In this document: positions 20,168 through 32,600 of the stretch, one piece after another
How the letters are laid out: every line of letters starts with the position of its first letter
How positions within the stretch are numbered: position 1 is the stretch's first letter
From: Strongylocentrotus droebachiensis
Taxonomy: Eukaryota > Echinodermata > Echinoidea > Camarodonta > Strongylocentrotidae
Length of the DNA: 64,000 nucleotides
Assembly (NCBI GenBank): GCA_035222895.1
Contig: JAVYIG010001595.1
Location: 186,001-250,000, forward strand
Direction: 5' to 3'
Notes under the pieces: model-generated
Seen by the model: only the letters and a program-made list of their open reading frames with translations
Told to the model about the DNA's origin: nothing
Database searches by the model: none
Position numbers and translations under genes: made by a program

Positions 20168-20745
20168 TTAAAGGGATAGTTGAGTTCTGTTTTCATACCG
20201 CAAATGCCTTCAAAGTGCATGGTTATAGCTCTTATTCTTATCTATGACATTTCTAGTGCCCTTTTAGAACCTAAAATTGCTATGAAGGTAATTTTAGACC
20301 CCAAAATGTGTGAAATTTAGCCAATACGATCATACCAATTCAGCTCCACTATATAAATACGGTGACCGTTAATTAGTTATTTAATTAAAAATAACAACAC
20401 ATAGGCCGGCTGGTTGTGCGTTATATAACCAACACGAAAATGCCAACAAAAAAAGCCAACTTCGGCTTTGGCTGAAATACGACGTAAAAGGCGCTGTTTC
20501 GTTTTTTCAACAACTTTTCCATATTATCTAATATTTGTGGTGGTACACAAGTATAATATTAGAAAGCGTTATATTTATGGATATTTCAGCCGTCTCTGAA
20601 CCGATTTTGATCAAACAAAGATGATTTTGTCATTTAAATTGTATGTTCTTTCAAATGTGATACTCAGTTTTTCATTATCCCACAAAAAAAAAATATAAAA
20701 AAATTGTGTAGCGCCCTCTGCAACAGAACTCAACTATCCCTTTAA
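20168..20745. mobile_element. 578-bp TTAA-bounded inverted-repeat element
   Basis: The left end is ttaaagggatagttgagttc and the right end reads the same on the other strand (gaactcaactatccctttaa). The ends are about 22-23 bases, imperfect only past that point. The AT-rich interior shows no transposase. Non-autonomous and piggyBac-like by its TTAA borders. Confidence 0.78.
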
Positions 20746-20759
20746 TAGAAAAGTATCAT

Positions 20760-21352
20760 ACTCGACCCTTGAATTTCTTCGAAATGCTAGAGCGCTGTAA
20801 TGGCAGCTAGGCTAAAGCCGGGGTGCGCGTTTCCGTTTTACACCCTGCCCTAGGCTTTTCGGCAAGAAATTACACGAAACATGCTGTATCCGAAGTCTAA
20901 GTTTGTTTATATCGACGTCAAGAATAGCGAAGCCAAAGCTTATGTACAATTTCAATTGGGGATGCGAGGGTCTTCTTGTTCAAGACGGTTTTCCCGATAT
21001 ATTATTGTTTTGTTATCGCTGGGCTAAATTTTGCGAGCTGATCACGCATCCTCACGCTCTTAGAGTATTGCGTATTAATGGATAAAAATAAATGATACGA
21101 CTAGGAAGATCAACTAGTATAGAGAGTTAGCTAGCGCTACGTGACGTTTTCAGAGTTCTGGTGGTGTGCAGAGCGCCGAGGCAAGATGTGGACGACTAGA
21201 CTCCGAATACCAGTCGGTTTGTAAAATTTTATTGGAGAAAAGCCTAGGGCAGGGTGTAAAACGGAAACGCGCAGCCGGGGTAATGATTAATGCGCCTCGG
21301 AATAGAATTTCTAGATAGACGGCGCTATAGAAATGCCTATTATTATTATTAT
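20760..21352 (+). repeat. SINE-like host repeat ending in (ATT)n
   Basis: The flanks of the TIR element join into one unit: gctagagcgctgtaatggca...ctaaagccgggg, then taatgattaatgcgcc...gacggcgctatagaaatgcc, then a (tat)n tail. This gcgctatagaaatgcc-plus-att tail is typical of invertebrate SINE-like repeats. The TIR element interrupts it. Confidence 0.65.
20824..21273. mobile_element. 450-bp TIR element with 7-bp target duplication
   Basis: The first 37 bases (starting tgcgcgtttccgttttacac, ending taggcttttc) recur exactly in inverted orientation at 21237-21273. Both sides are flanked by the direct repeat gccgggg (20817-20823 and 21274-21280). The termini are perfect, so the insertion looks recent. 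There is no transposase frame. The superfamily is not clear from a 7-bp duplication. Confidence 0.9.
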
Positions 21353-22230
21353 ACATACACCCTCTGTATAGTAAGCACACGGTATATTTGTATCAATCAA
21401 GTATATTTTCATGGACTATAAAACATGAATCAAGTTTTGATGTCAATAGCATTATTTTTTATTGAGAGTGAAAATAAAGATGAAACTGAAGACAACAAAT
21501 TAAATAATGCCTCCGGCACCACTTTCAGTGGGCGGAGGCATACAAATGGCAAATTTACATAATAAAACATTACATTTTGACGAAAATCACTTCTATAACT
21601 AACAGAAAGTATATTAATTCATTGCAAAAGTTATCAAAACTGTCAGCCTTTGACATGAGTTGTTTGGAACCTATTTTGCACTTAGAACACCTGAAAACAT
21701 TTTAAATACCTCGGTCACAGTGCCATATCGAACCTAAAGCGACCGATAACAAACAAAACATTGGTTATACCGGATGATTTATCTGTTGTTCGGTCCATTG
21801 TATAGTAGACAATATTATATCTACTGTTATGTATACATTAGTAAGATAGAGACTGTTCTGATGTGTGTATCTTAATTGGGGTACTACAAGTTAAGCAAAT
21901 AAATATTATTGTAGTGAAATATTATTGTAGTGAAAGCTAAAAAAAAAATAAAACCATTTCTGACAAATAATGATATCATGTATATAGAAAGATAAAGATA
22001 ATTTGGTATTAAGAGAATGTGAGTTGTCAATGATATATTAATATGGTATGCTGAGAGCAAGAAAGACATCGCATTTGGATGCTGCTCTATGTCTTTCTGG
22101 CTCTCGGCAGATCATACAATTTGGCCCAATAAAAAGAAACAAACTAAATTGTTAATTTCTAGAGATCTCACAATTTCCTCAAATTCAGTAATCGAGAAGT
22201 GCTATCTCAAAGAGGATGACATCCTACACC

Positions 22231-22445
22231 TTTAAGTTGTTAAAGATAAAGTTGAGTTCTGGTCATGCGATTGCACTGTGAAAGAAAAGGTGTGGAATCG
22301 ATCAGAAAATGTTGATCATCTAGCATGTAAGTATTGGTGTGTACTGCAAGGTTCTGGAATCATCAAAATGATAAGAAGTTTGGCCCAGTCTCGGTAAGTT
22401 ACAATCACTGTACACACAAAGATGTATATGGGACTTTATAGGAAA
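22231..22445 (+). repeat. Dispersed repeat related to the 57.8-58.2 kb foldback
   Basis: Starts ttaaagataaagttgagttc, then tggtcatgcgattgcactgt, then aatcatcaaaatgataagaa, and ends near tatatgggact. The same sequence occurs in both arms of 57830-58215. It lies between the two convergent genes, downstream of the GALNT stop. Confidence 0.8.
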
Positions 22446-22921
22446 TTTTGCAAGGGGGATTTGAGTTTTCCGTTTAAAAACAAATTGAAGTCATTCTCCC
22501 CCTTATCACCCATATTTTCATTAAGAAATTAATTACATGAATTCATTTCGGTGAAACCAATTTATTTAGATTACACAACATCCCATGTAATGTTTGCTCA
22601 AATAAAACGGGAGTTCCCTCCTTTGTCAGAGAATGTTTCGGACTTTCGGTTGGTCCTAAAATAATCTTTGGTCCTGTTTATTATGACCCTGTAAATCACT
22701 AAAACACACACTTAAATATGAACCACTTTCAAATAGATTTTCAATACTTTAACTCACTTAATGCTTGTAGAAATCATATTCGAATTGTGTAAATATGACA
22801 GTGTGCTGTTTACACAATTCAACAGGCAACGAACAAGGCTGCTCAAACAATTGCCTAAAGTTGATTTCTTGAAGGTATTTACGATCATGTTTTCTTTAAA
22901 TGCCGAGGAGTGGAAATCAAC

Positions 22922-22927
22922 TTTATT
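22922..22927 (-). terminator. Candidate GALNT polyadenylation signal
   Basis: AATAAA on the minus strand in the context ctaaaataaagttg, about 540 bases past the stop codon. Other AT-rich words are near, so this is only a candidate. Confidence 0.25.
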
Positions 22928-23297
22928 TTAGGACGCGTACAATAATGAGGGATCGCTTACTTTGGGGTCGAATCCACTCCGATTGATTGTGTTATCCACT
23001 CCAAACTTCTGATTTCATTAACTCTTTTGAGAGTGACTTTGACTAGTTTGATAGTAGACTTCCATCTCAAATGAAGCGATTCCTAATAAATATGACTCCC
23101 CAAAAGTCGGTTTCATCTTCTGTAATGTAGAGAGTACTACTTTTATCGAAACGGTCGCCAATTACTTCTCGAACTTTGTGAACATTAAAATAATGTAGTA
23201 CATAGTCCGAACATGATTTCTATGGGATGCTATTGCAAATGCCCTTGAGTTTTGTTATTATATATTTTTTAAAGCTGCGATCTTATATTTGAAATAT

Positions 23298-23445
23298 GGG
23301 CCTTGTTTCATAAAAATTGTCATCAATAACAAGTAACATCTACTGTTTAAGCTACCGAAATCGTGGCATCTGATTGGATAAGAGCAAATTTGTCATCGAA
23401 ATTTAGCATTTGTTATTGATAACAAGTTTTATGAAACAGGGTCCT
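23298..23445. mobile_element. 148-bp foldback element (GTTTCATAAA ends)
   Basis: The left arm ggccttgtttcataaaaatt, then gtcatcaataacaa pairs with the right arm ttgttattgataacaagttt, then tatgaaacagggtcc. It lies in the presumed 3' UTR of the GALNT gene. Confidence 0.8.
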
Positions 23446-23467
23446 GAATTGCAATATTTGCCATGTG

Positions 23468-23629
23468 CTATCTCCACGGGATTTCAGTAAATGTTTCTAA
23501 GATGGCCCACTGCTGGGTCGATAATGAGTTGCATTCTTCAAGTATTACAAATGATTTCATCACTTCTTTGTCTAATTTCTTCCTCAGTCCCATGCATTGG
23601 CCTGTGAGTTGGTGCTGCAATGTTCCAAT
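23468..23629 (-). CDS. GALNT: GALNT exon 10: lectin gamma repeat and stop
   Basis: The acceptor is attttcgcatcag. The exon reads [20 protein letters not shown], then [20 protein letters not shown], then EIPWR and tag (23470-23468). The final QQW is present. CLD reads CMG, so the gamma site is unlikely to bind sugar in the usual way. Confidence 0.92.
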   Translation of the reverse strand: MGTLQHQLTGQCMGLRKKLDKEVMKSFVILEECNSLSTQQWAILETFTEIPWR

Positions 23630-26600
23630 CTGATGCGAAAATTGAAAATGGATACAAGAATTAAAAAAAATATTTTGTCTGTTCCTTGTTATATTTGTAA
23701 TGTTTTATCAACTGTTTCTATTAAATTGTCACTGATTTAAGTCTTTGTCAATGTCTGAACAGGACTTACATACTTCTGAATCAAGTTTCATTATTTATTT
23801 CTTGCAATTGCAATTACCAATGGATTTATGATAATATTGAACATTCATATTTTCAAATTCAAGTTTCAACTGGAACTCCCAAACAGTTCCTGCGGATTGC
23901 TGTCCTTTCATAAATACATTAAAGACATAACTCACTGGACTCGGGATCAGAATTTATTTGAATCCGAGAGAGATAGAAAAAAAAATGAGGCACTGGTAGA
24001 TATCTTTCCTTGAATCAATTTTTTTAAACAATCCATAACAATTTACTCCACAAAAAGGTAATATTATTCTCCTCACTCTCTAAATTATATTTTAATTACA
24101 TATTATTTAGCAGTAATGGAGAATAAACAAAAAAGACGTGATATATTTTTTAATTATTTGTCTCTTTGTTAAACAAAATACTGATGTACAACGTCAAAAA
24201 AGTTTCATATCAAAATACTACTTAAATAATTAAATGAACTATAGCTGATTTGAACAACCGATCCATTTAGCTTATGAAAAAGAATATCTCCGTCTTCAAT
24301 AAATTATCACTCTCTTGAACTCGAATAATCTATCCCACCTGTTCGTTATACTGCCATTGTTGATTTGTGAGTAGTCTGTTATAGTGCACGTCTTGGCACT
24401 CAAGGAGCATTACATGATTGTCGCCCTCTACTGCTGTGATACAGAAACGGTCATGCCGAAGTTGACTCAAATCGTTCCACGAAAAAGTCTGATGGTGAAG
24501 AATAAAATAGCAGTTTTACAGAAAGAAAGTATGATCGGTCATTATTAAAATGGAAAATAACTTGACCAGACAACAGGAATGTAATAAAAAAAAGATCAGT
24601 TAGGAAAGTTTTATAATAACGATCACAACAAATAATAGGAGGGAACAGAACTACTAAAAACCTAATAAACGATAAACTATAATTGGCCTTTGATGGAGTT
24701 TTAGACAAATACATTTTCATTAACCATTTTACAATACTTAATTTATCAAGGTGAATCTGCTGTTGCTTTTCTAAACCAACCTAAATATTTCACAATTGAT
24801 TTTGTAAAACATTTTGCTACAAAGAGACATAAACGTATTCCACATGCAGGCTTAACTACTCGTTACGCTCCCGTTTTTGTGGGGTGTTTAATTTTTTTAC
24901 CTTCTTTTTGCTTTATAACTCTTTTTAAACTTTCAAAAAACAAATACAATGATTTCTGAGACTTTAGCGAGACCATACCTGCGCAAGAGCACCTTCCCGG
25001 CATGCATTGACAGCAAGGTGCGCCCCCATCCGTCTCCCATCGGTAGCATGGAGCACGTCGATGCATAGATTCACTCCCTCGTTCATAAACTGTCAAAAAA
25101 TAACCCCAAAAACAATTTGATAAAATACATTGGCAAAGAAAATAAGAAAGAAAGAAAGAAAATAAAGAGATCAAAAATATGAATGAGAAAATGAAAAAGA
25201 GTGAGAGGAGGAAAAAAAGGGGGAAATGAAAAATGCTTATATGGAATACTTTTTATCTCATTGATTGAAATTTAATTCTAGGCAATGGTCTCACATTTCT
25301 CCGTGAAGAGTTCATGATGCCAAGATTATTAATGCCTTTCTGAACTTGTCATTACAAAAACACCCTGCTGATGCTTTCTCATTGATGATTTTAATTCAAT
25401 TTGTTTCATCATCATCATCATTCTTATCATTACCAAGTCCACATCTTCATCATCTCATCATCTTAATCATCATCATTATCATCACCATCATCATTATTGC
25501 ATCATCATTCCCATCATCATCACTATCATCATCACCGGCACCATCATCATCATCATCAATAGCCTTTTCCTTCTCATTCTTCGACTAAAAAGAATCTGTC
25601 CTTACCCTTCCAAGTGCCTGGAAGTTGAGCGGCAGGATATTCTCTGGATACACGTTCTCCAAATACCACTCAAAATTTTTGCACTTGAGCTCATCCCTTA
25701 TCCGTATCCTTGACGAAATGTCCCCGGCATCCACGGCCTTGTACTCTGGCGTCAGCCCGTAGAATAAGTGTTTAATCCGCCCACCCCACACTTCAAGAAC
25801 TCTTTTGTTGTTGCGTAGGAGCACTGTCTCTGGGTTGCCAGGAAAGTCGTAAGGAGGTTTGGATCTGAACACGTGACCCACTCTGGAGCATGGAACTACT
25901 TCCAGGCTTCCGCCACATTGCCATACCTAGAGAAAAAAATATTGAATAAAATGAAGGATATTATAATTACATCTTTCAAATGTATATGAGCTCATTTTAA
26001 CAATCTTGAAAATATAAAGAGCGTATAAAAAAAAAAATATTTTGCAAGAGAGAAGAAATGTGGCCCGTGTGCCTTCCCCCATTGAATGGTGAATGGACCC
26101 CTCAACTTCCTATATCCCCCCCTTCCTAATCTGTGGCCTTCTGACTTCGAATTTGATATATCTATCAGGACCGGTACCACACCTCCCCCGCCATGATGCC
26201 ATCATAAATTCTCTTCGACCGCTGGACTCGATCTTGCTATGCCATTGTGTTAAATATTAATACAAACAATGTTGGACAATTTAATTAGAGGGACTAAACA
26301 AAATTTAGCTTTATGTATAGTGTGATCAACGTGAAATGAACAATTACCTCTTAACATGTTTAATTGATAAATGTATTTTAAATCCTCAATATCAACCTCA
26401 ACCCTACGCCACTCAGGATTAATAAAACGGTGTTCGACGATTTGAATTGTTGAACTAAACTGAACCCCGGCTTCAAATACATCATTTTGGACCTACCATC
26501 AGAACATTTTCACCAAATACCTTCACTGTAAATCATTCCACATCACTACTTGACCTCAACCCTACATCACAAGATATTACTCATGACGATTGATTCATGA

Positions 26601-29600
26601 TAAAAGTAGGATGGTCCTTGCTTCCCAAATGGGACATTCAGAAAGAAATGTGTTTAATAGCGGCTACCGAGGGACGGGGCACATGCCCCCTTATCAAATT
26701 AAGAAGAACAAAACCCAATAGGAATGAGAACAAGAAAGGGAGATGTGGACATATGAGGAACCCTTCCGCATCCTTCTCTTAAATGGTGGCCTGTTTAACT
26801 CGCATCCCGTTTATTACGTTAAAAATTGCCCCCCCCCCCCACATGGTAGAACGCATGTTACGCCACTGATAATGTTACAAAGGGTCACAAACCGCGTTGA
26901 TATTACTTTAATTTCCACCAATCACAGGAAACTTGCTCGATTAAATATTTCCGCAGGAAACTAGGAATGGCAATACTCCATTAATAAACCTGTCTCAGCG
27001 ATGTCCCAAAAGGATTACTTGATAGAATTGAAATTGGTCATGAATACCTGGTGTATGACCCTTACTACATGACTTGTTTACGACACATTGGATAGGATAT
27101 AGCGGTAAGTATGGTTTAAAACCTAAAGCTTTCAGAACTACTATCAAAGTACTAGGTTATTGCATCAGTGAAGCAGGGGTTGTATCATCTAACATTGGAT
27201 ATTAATAACATTCAGTAATTTTACCGAGGTTTTTTAAATTGTTAGACTTTGCCTGTAAATATGAACATTTTGTCAAAGCATTACAACAAAAAAGAATTGC
27301 AAAGTGTGTCTTCATGTGGACTACGCACACCTCATTTTTTCTTTGCGATGTACAATTTTTAAAGCTTATCTGCCATAGTTTACAGGAGGGATTAGACCGT
27401 CCTGCAAGGTCACTGGACAGGTGGTTATCTCATCAACTCAGCTATCACTTAACATAAGAAAAAGAGGATCATGGGGGACCAATGGTCACCTATTAGGCAT
27501 TGTTTGTTATATAGAGGGCGCAAGTAGCTACAAGTAGTGCAGTGGGCCTTTAAGAGTAGCTCTTTTGACTAGTCTATATCTTCAACCTTTGGCCCTACCC
27601 CCCCCCCCCTTCCCCTCTTTGGTATTAAGGGCTTAAACACAGTACTATATCAACTCACATGAGCCTTACATACAATTAAGACCGATGATACAACTCCTTC
27701 CATCACCAAGTTGGATTGTTCTTTTGAATTTCAAACACATAGTGACACTAGCGGCCCCGGCCCCCTCCTCTTCCCTATCAAGAAAGGGACCAGTACTTCG
27801 CTAGTCGCAACTGACCTACATATTTACCACAAAGTATTTCCTCTGATTTCCGTCGCGTTTTTGCAGGCCCTTCTATTTTTTCCTACAACACAGCGAGAAG
27901 AAAGTCATAAACAACAACAAAACATACATCCATTACTTGACAAGATAAACAAATAAATTAAATCAATCACCTTGAAAGAAAGCTCCAGATTTTCGCTGCC
28001 CCAGACATGCAGTTCTGGATCGTAATATCCCAAGCTCTTGAAGAACTTTCGATCTATAGCGAAAAGACCCCCTGCGATAGTAGGTGTCCTGTTGAGGTAG
28101 AATAGAGAATCAATGTTACGTTACAAATGTGATTGATTCAACAGTTAAGCAGATACAAGACTATTTCATCGATGGTGCGAAAGCCTCACCCCACCCCATC
28201 CTCTTGCTAACTCGCGAGGGGTGGGGGGGGGGGGGGGGTGTCCGATCCGTCAACGAAGAGCTTTAAAAATATTTTAGAGAGGAATAAAACAAATATAATA
28301 CAATGAATAGGATATGATATTAGAATATAAGAATAAATAGACCTTTAACATACACACGGGGAATAAAGAGAAATAATGCAAAATGACCATATCGCATAAT
28401 AATAAACGAACAACAAATTGTCATCGTTCATTTTTTCCTTTCTCCAAACGAAACCATGTGGTAGGAAAGTAATCGAACCATGAAGTAGATCCGTATCAGA
28501 CAGACATGCGCACCTGCCTGCTTTCCGGTTATGTTTATTATCAAGTCATACCTGTGTGGAACATTCAGTCTCCTATCATATCAAGTACCAGATGTTTGCT
28601 TGTTGAGTTGTATTTCATAAGTCAAACATAATTCCCCCCAGAAGAGAGGTACCACGTGATGAATGAATCAGAGGTATGGATTGACATGCACATGGGCAGG
28701 CAGGGCAGCGATCTGGGGAGGATGGGGGGGGGGGGGGGATACTTCGGGATACTTCGCCGCCAGGAACTTTTCAAACATTGGAGGACCTATACCTGTACAT
28801 GCATATAATGTTTCATCACCTTACACCCTTTGAAAAGCTTAAAATGCAATATTTATCATCCCAAAGTTAAATACTCTTTATTCGTTGTCTTTTTGATACA
28901 CATGTGTGTGTTTATACATATATTATATATATATACTCGCCGACTAATTACAGTTGCATATAATATTTTGAAGTGTTGAATCATAACATTTAAAGGAGAG
29001 GTAAACTCTGTATAAACTAATATTATTGTACCCTGCAATGAAATTGCAAAAAACAGCTAATGAAATGAAAAATCATTCCATCAAAAACATATAATTTGAC
29101 GAATGAATCGAATAAGGACATTAGGCTGCAAAGGAAGTAAACACCTAAGTTGTCATGGCAACAAATTGCGGTTCATTGGATATCCGGCAGGAGGATTCCG
29201 ATAAACACTTCAATTAAAGAAAAAGTAAATTTGGAAGCAGTTAAAGTGGAACCAGGCTTCAAAGTGATCGCAAGCAGACCCCTTTCCTTTCAGACACAGA
29301 AATAAAAAAAAACCTTAAAATGCAAATCGATGATTAGCCCGATTCCATCCATCTGCTTCACCCGATACATCACGTTTCAATTGTAATCTTTAACCTGCAT
29401 GTCTTCATAAATTAATCCTATGTGTTTCATATAAACGTGGTCGTAAAGATAATATTCGGCCCCTACGTTGGATCAAAATGTAGAAAAAAAATCCCTGAGA
29501 AGAAAGTAAGAAAGATAAATAATTTCTATTAAGGCAAAATTAGAGTTAATTTTCATGTATAGAGTACAAGCATTTTATTCCTAGATAAATCGTCAAAATT

Positions 29601-32600
29601 AAGGATTAACTACAAAGGAATTATCTAGCATCGTCGCCAACCATACCATTTTTGCTTAAAAAATTAATGCTTTCAAACAAAGCTTTTTCAACATGTATTT
29701 TCAAATTTTTCAATAATTCTGGGCCCCGTCTTTAATATAAAGATTTGCGATTGATCCAAAATTAAATCACAAGTTCTCCAATCAATCTCAAGTTTGCAGT
29801 CCCCTATCTCTAATGTACATAGTTGCAATTGAAATCAATCGCAAATAAGTTGCGATTAATATCAACTTTTTATTAAACGGGGCCCTGTAGTGACATGTAC
29901 CTTTAAAAAAACTTCACTTCTGTGAGATATCAATCAATACATCTTCTGAAGTAGAGATCCATAAAAATAATGACTCATGTGAGCTGTTTTTAAATCTTCT
30001 AACATTGCTTAGTAATCCTACTTTTTCGCCTGAATCATACTTGTCTTAATCCCACGTTTTCAAGAAGACATCGCTATTTTCTTTCGCAAAGAATGATGTT
30101 CTGCAGCTATATTTCGTGTGGAATAACGATTTTACTTTGAATTCTGACTTGTGCACTGACAAATATCATGTCTGAAAACCGATAAACCAGGCAGATCAAG
30201 ATCAATATCCAACCAGTATTCCACTTTTGAATATAAAAGTAGTAATTAGGTTTTGTCAAAGATTGTCACTTCTGTACAATGTCCATTCACTTCATGCCCC
30301 GCTTATAAGGGCAATCCTTCTTTATGATTACTATTACTACTTAAAAGTAATTACTTTACTTTGATAACGTATCCGTTATATAATTTTTTTATTTAGTTGT
30401 TATCACTTCGTAACGTGATTCTCGAAAAATACCATGAAGATAAATAAATTGATCAATACAATCAGGTGCATACTATATTTACCAATGGAGTAAATAGAGC
30501 TATAAGTTGTGATTCTATATTTACTTGTCCCAATGTGGTTCCACTAATTAAGGATGTGAACGTACTATGAATCAGTAAAACTATATATCAAGGATCACTT
30601 AAAATAACAACCAACCGACCAACCACCTTACCACCTAACCAAGTTACCAACCAAACAAACAAAAAGTCATGTGATTCAACAGTGCCTTTGCCTATCTTAA
30701 TCAAATAATTGTTTTGAAATACTTAACTAAGAGTAGAACGACCTTTAATTGTCATTGAACATTGGCATTTGCCTGAAAAACTACATTGAATTGACAATAT
30801 TGTCAAGGAGATATTAAGAAAACGGTTGATTTCACGACATGATGGATATTATCTTTAATCCGCTTTAATGCGTACAGACTGAAGTTTATATTAGCGACCA
30901 ACATTCAAACTGTTAGGACACGAATGCTCTAGAAATTTCACATAAATAATAATAATAATAATACAATATTTATATAGCGCAAAATAAACATAAGTTTCTC
31001 TTTGCGCTGTACAAGCATAATTATAATCACATAAAATGAATCAACACAGAGAAATATACAAATCTTATACTACTAAAATGACTAACTTAACATAGTAAAT
31101 AACATAATAAAGAGATAGCTAACATGGTCAAAAACAAAGAACGTAAGTCAGGATAGTTTAAACTAATTAATTAATCCTCCTCTAGCTGTCAGACATGTTA
31201 GACATGCTTGTTTTTAAAACTTGATTGTCGTCTGTCTTCAAATCGTATCCAGGGTGTCGCCAGGGGGAGGGGTGAGACTGCGCCACCCGATTAAAAAAAA
31301 ATAGAAATGTGTCGGAAAGACTGGAGAAATACCCTAATTAACAAATTTCGAACCTCTGTCGGTGAAATTAAAACCAATTAAGATCGCTTTCCTTCTACCC
31401 TTGTTGTAAAGTTAGAAAATCTGAGAATCTTTTTTTTATACAGCTTGTTGTCTAATGTTTGGCTTAGGTTCAAAATTTGGTCTTAGGAATCCACCCTCTT
31501 GATTTAAAGTGGCGTAGCGATGGCCCTACTTCAATCTCAAGAGCTTGCAGAGAAGCGAGAAAAAATGTCAAAAATCTGAAGTCTTGTCGGCAAATTTTGT
31601 CCTGCGCCCATCCCCCCCCCCCCCCCCCCCATTAGAAAATGTCCTTTTACCGCCCCTGACTCCATCGGAGGAGGATATACAATGTCACATCATGTCAGGC
31701 CTCACAAGAGGCTGGGAATCCAGTCGAATGTTTTTCTCAGATTAAGCCAAATGTTTAGCAGATGTTATGTCGGATTTATACATCTCGGCACTGATCGAAT
31801 GTGTGTTGCACGTGGCTATGTTAGCTCGCATTTCTCCGGCGCTGTCAAAATATGTTTTGATCCTGGCGATGTGGAGATAGGCTTGGCTCCCTCTTTTCGT
31901 GATGATGATCTGTCTTCATCTTTCCTGTTTCTGCAGGTGCCTGCCATGATACACAGGGGCGTCAATAGAGGGTGTGGGTTGTGACCCCCCCCCCCCCCAC
32001 CACACACACACACATACGGACACACAAAACATCTATTCTCCATCTTTGTCGGATAGAAACAAACGATGTCGTAATATTAGTCAGTTTATTTCATCTATTT
32101 CATCATTCTTAATGTTATTTATACTTATCATTCATCCATTATTATTTATTGGGAAGGGAGTAGAGGTGGTATAGTTGGGCAAATTTGGCAAATCTGTTGG
32201 GAACTTCGTTCCGACATCCCTACCCCATCGTTGCCGATTAAACATGGTCAGACGAAGCCTCTTATAATTCTAATATTTTCTGGTGTGAATCATGAAATCA
32301 ATGTTTAGACATCCAGTGTGATCTTTCCTTTTTACCCCCTCCTCCCTAATCTTAACTCGCCGAGCCCTCCACCATGTTTAGGTTTGTTTAATAAATATAG
32401 TCTACCAGATATCATGGACCTATAGTTTACGATAACAAGTTGGAGACACATCCGACATTGCCCTGGATAAAACAGTATGATATATTACATTCTTATAAAC
32501 AAACACGTAATAAATCTGTCTTTAACGATCTGATTATTTGAAAGAACACCAAAATATATGTCATAATTTGTTTACATAAAATGTAAATCATAAACACAGA

